Source of the DNA: an uncultured Pseudomonadota bacterium
GTDB taxonomy: Bacteria; Bdellovibrionota_B; Oligoflexia; Oligoflexales; Bog-1112
Direction of reading: 5' to 3'
Length of the DNA: 17,202 nucleotides
NCBI GenBank assembly: GCA_937896265.1
Contig: CALBMD010000057.1
Coordinates: 1-17,202, forward strand
Under the pieces are notes generated by a model. It was not told the DNA's origin. It made no database searches and saw only the letters and a program-made list of their open reading frames with translations. The first letter of the stretch is position 1; each line of letters starts with the position of its first letter. Shown here in pieces: positions 14,882-17,202 of this stretch. Both the position numbers and the translations under genes were made by a program.

Positions 14882-16645
14882 ATGCGCTGTTCATTTTTAA
14901 CCATACTTATGCTTTGCCAACAGCTAGTTGTCTATGCTGAGTTTGCTCCACAACCACAAAAAATAGCCCTTGATATCAAGCCTCAAGATGTTATCCACTG
15001 GCAAGCAGATAGTGCTCATTCCTTCTCAGATGGCTCTATCGAAATTGGGCTAAGGCTACAAACCGAACAAAATTTCACGCTTTATACCACTCAGGTTAAT
15101 TTTGCAGCACCTGAAGGCTACCAACTAGACCACGCCAACCTACCCACCACTCAGACACTTACAGACCCCGTTTCTGGCAATGAAGTTCAAGTCTATGCAG
15201 GTGGTGACTTTATTCTTTATTTCGAAGGATTCAAAGCCTATACCGCACCAACTATTAAGCTAGCTATCCGCTACCTGGGTTGCACCGGGCAGATTTGTCT
15301 CTTTCCTTATACCCAGGTCATAGAAATCCCCAATTTTTACACAAACACCCCAAATCCTGCTAAAGAAACACCCCAAATAGAAGCGCCCCAAGACCTCACC
15401 CTTGAAGAACAACTTACTCGCAGCATCAATCAAAAGGGCATATCTACCTGGCTTCTCTTTTTGTTTGTCTTTTTAGGGGGCGCTCTAACAAACCTCACCC
15501 CTTGCGTCTACCCCATGATCCCCATCACCATCCGGCTGCTGGCAAACCAAGGCAAAGCGCCTTATAAAGCTGCTTGCGCCTATGGTCTAGGTATCATGCT
15601 AACCTACACAACCCTAGGTATCCTCGCCGCTCTTTCTGGCGCGATGTTTGGCAACTTCATGGCGACTGCACCTGTAGCGGGTTTTTTCTCCTTGGTTATG
15701 CTTGGCTTGGCATTAAGCATGCTTGGTTTTGGCAACTTAAGCAAAATTCAAAATATCGGCTATCGCTTTGCTAGCAAAAAAAATGGCTTAGTTAATGCTT
15801 TACTTATGGGCACTGGCGCTGGCTTCATAGCCTCGCCTTGCACCGGCCCCATTCTTGCAAGCCTCCTTGCTCTATCCTCGTCCTCTAACAAAGCTGTTGA
15901 ATCAAGCCTTCTCATGTTTATCTACAGCTTTGGTTTTGCCATCCCTTACGTTGTTTTGGGCACAGCTTCAGCTAAATTAGGCCAAATTAAGGTTTCAGGC
16001 ACAGTCCAGACTATTGTTAAGACCTTCTTTGCTGCCTGCATGTTTGGCCTTTCTTTCTATTACCTTCGAATTCTTATCTACCCTTGGATTAAAGGTGTTA
16101 GTGCTGGGCAATGGTTTGCTGCTTCAACCTTAAGCCTAGGCTTAAGTGTCGCCATTTTTACTTGGGTCCATAAGACTAAGCATGAAAGCCGCTTCTTTCT
16201 TATTTTTCCAGCGCTCTGCCTTGGCCTAACCTTTTTTTTCAGCTACCAGGCTCTTGTCAAAAGCAGCGCTCGCAAAGCTCAAACAGAGCTTTTCTGGCTT
16301 TATGATGAACAAAAAGCTTTTGCTAAAGCAAAAGCCAAAAATATACCACTTCTCATTGACGTCTGGGCTGATTGGTGTGAGGCTTGCAAAAAAATGGATG
16401 CCACAACGTTCTCAGACGATGAAATCATCAGCCTGCTTAAAGAAAAGGGCTGGGTGCTGTTAAAATTAGACCTGACAGAAAGCAGCCCAAGAAGCAGCCA
16501 AATCCAAGAAAAATACAAAATCGCTGGCTTGCCAACCTTACTTTTCTTTTCAGCTCACGAAGTGGGAAATAAAATTCCTGCCTTTGAAACTATAGCGGGA
16601 TATACAAGTGCCAGTGCTTTAAATACCTTTATTAGAGAGCGCTGA
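14882..16645 (+). CDS. dsbD: Thiol:disulfide interchange protein DsbD
   Basis: DsbD carries electrons from cytoplasmic thioredoxin across the inner membrane to periplasmic thiol proteins (disulfide isomerase and cytochrome c maturation in known systems). I start at the ATG at 14882 (587 residues) because GGGGG precedes it and the product opens with a clean signal peptide (MRCSFLTILMLCQQLVVYA). A TTG 21 bases earlier is possible. All three modules are present: the periplasmic alpha domain with C134 and C139 (GCTGQICLFPY), the membrane domain (about 190-470) with C208 in TPCVYPMIPI and C320 in SPCTGP, and a C-terminal thioredoxin-like domain with WCEAC (C499, C502). Length is normal for the family. 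It shares a transcript with the next gene, whose ATG follows after one base. Confidence 0.95.
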   Translation: MRCSFLTILMLCQQLVVYAEFAPQPQKIALDIKPQDVIHWQADSAHSFSDGSIEIGLRLQTEQNFTLYTTQVNFAAPEGYQLDHANLPTTQTLTDPVSGNEVQVYAGGDFILYFEGFKAYTAPTIKLAIRYLGCTGQICLFPYTQVIEIPNFYTNTPNPAKETPQIEAPQDLTLEEQLTRSINQKGISTWLLFLFVFLGGALTNLTPCVYPMIPITIRLLANQGKAPYKAACAYGLGIMLTYTTLGILAALSGAMFGNFMATAPVAGFFSLVMLGLALSMLGFGNLSKIQNIGYRFASKKNGLVNALLMGTGAGFIASPCTGPILASLLALSSSSNKAVESSLLMFIYSFGFAIPYVVLGTASAKLGQIKVSGTVQTIVKTFFAACMFGLSFYYLRILIYPWIKGVSAGQWFAASTLSLGLSVAIFTWVHKTKHESRFFLIFPALCLGLTFFFSYQALVKSSARKAQTELFWLYDEQKAFAKAKAKNIPLLIDVWADWCEACKKMDATTFSDDEIISLLKEKGWVLLKLDLTESSPRSSQIQEKYKIAGLPTLLFFSAHEVGNKIPAFETIAGYTSASALNTFIRER

Positions 16646-16646
16646 T

Positions 16647-17202
16647 ATGCAACAAAAGAACTTTCTTATCCTGGTAGGCGAATCTCGTTTATCAGAAGCA
16701 AGCGCCCAATTTTTAGCAATTGGCGCCAAGCCAGTTGCCAATGCCGAGCATATTGTGTCCTTTGATCTAGAGCATCGCGTCCTAAAAAACCTAGCTATTT
16801 CCATTAACATCATTACGCATATTGACGCCATTTTTCCGTTTTTGCGCAAACATCCTGTCGATCTTATTATTTATGATGAAAGAGGCAACAATCAGGATGC
16901 TATAACCGCTGTTAAAAAAATTGCCAAATCAAGCAATCAACTAGCCCTACGGCTTGGCACAGACTATTACTTTCCCCTAAGCCGTATTGTCTGCATTCTC
17001 CATGCCGATCGTGGAACACAAGAAAAGATCTTTCTTCTTGGTCGCGAAAATATCTCTGAAATCTTGGTTGATCCTAAAGACTTAAACCATATTATCTTTA
17101 TGTTTGCCAGGCGCATCTTAAGCAAAGAAAAAGGCGCTCAAAAGATCGCTGCAGCCTTTTCAGGTGGCGCTATGCTCGGCTTCTTCTACCAAGTAGGAGT
17201 AG
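16647..17202 (+). CDS. Unidentified protein, possibly patatin-like; runs off the window
   Basis: The ATG at 16647 comes one base after the dsbD stop, so the two are almost certainly co-transcribed and coupled. The 185 codons in the window show no signal peptide. The first 160 residues alternate strand-like and helix-like segments (FLILVGESRLSEASAQFLA, then HPVDLIIYDERG near 69-80), loosely like a sensor or receiver fold, but I cannot name a family. The last residues, AAFSGGAMLGFFYQVGV, resemble the glycine-rich oxyanion motif that opens patatin-like phospholipase domains. The GxSxG nucleophile would lie beyond the window. The patatin idea is a guess from one motif, and its third glycine is replaced by alanine. 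Confidence 0.7.
   Translation, partial: MQQKNFLILVGESRLSEASAQFLAIGAKPVANAEHIVSFDLEHRVLKNLAISINIITHIDAIFPFLRKHPVDLIIYDERGNNQDAITAVKKIAKSSNQLALRLGTDYYFPLSRIVCILHADRGTQEKIFLLGRENISEILVDPKDLNHIIFMFARRILSKEKGAQKIAAAFSGGAMLGFFYQVGV

Noticed and set aside
1..17202. CRISPR array, insertion sequence or transposase
   Set aside because: No regularly spaced repeats of 24-40 bases, no paired terminal inverted repeats with a transposase frame, and no integrase gene were seen.

Overview
The window looks like a chromosomal segment of an alphaproteobacterium, possibly one living inside or alongside a eukaryotic host. The ribosomal protein L24 is alphaproteobacterial in style. A secreted eukaryote-type Ser/Thr kinase, plus the stump of a second copy, recalls amoeba or protist symbionts. 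The lineage is my inference; no rRNA or other decisive marker lies in the window.

Layout. (1) 1-1440, minus strand: an intact exported Ser/Thr kinase gene with a 7-residue acidic tandem repeat near its C-terminus, followed by the broken N-terminal stump of a paralogue. (2) 1680-4601, plus strand: a copper-response operon with an operator-like G-tract site, a CsoR-type repressor, and a Cu+-exporting P1B ATPase whose His-rich N-terminus carries YHS and heavy-metal-binding modules in place of HMA domains. (3) 4602-5449: a poorly coding stretch with remnant-like frames, one weak hypothetical ORF and a plus-strand terminator. (4) 5457-11729, minus strand: a compact type I restriction-modification operon transcribed in the order small RHH-like gene, hsdR, unknown 213-aa gene, hsdS, hsdM, with overlapping or nearly touching genes. 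(5) 11730-11888: a divergent control region dense in short inverted repeats. (6) 11889-13881, plus strand: a DUF2779 two-nuclease gene (Cas4-like Fe-S nuclease plus DEDD exonuclease) broken by two single-base deletions. (7) 13882-14264: non-coding, with a tandem 10-bp repeat and recurrent GTGAT/ATCAC words, next to the 3' end of tRNA-Asp. (8) 14265-14719, minus strand: tRNA-Asp(GTC) and a stand-alone rplX (L24), each with its own near-consensus promoter. (9) 14882-17202, plus strand: dsbD and a downstream gene that runs off the window.

How it fits together. Blocks 2-6 look like an accessory region of metal resistance and anti-phage defence whose right edge abuts the 3' end of a tRNA gene, a common integration site. 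No integrase or duplicated tRNA end was found, so an island remains an inference. The least explained items are the unknown protein embedded between hsdR and hsdS, the RHH-like leader gene with its palindromic control region, and the L24 gene standing outside the usual ribosomal-protein operon.
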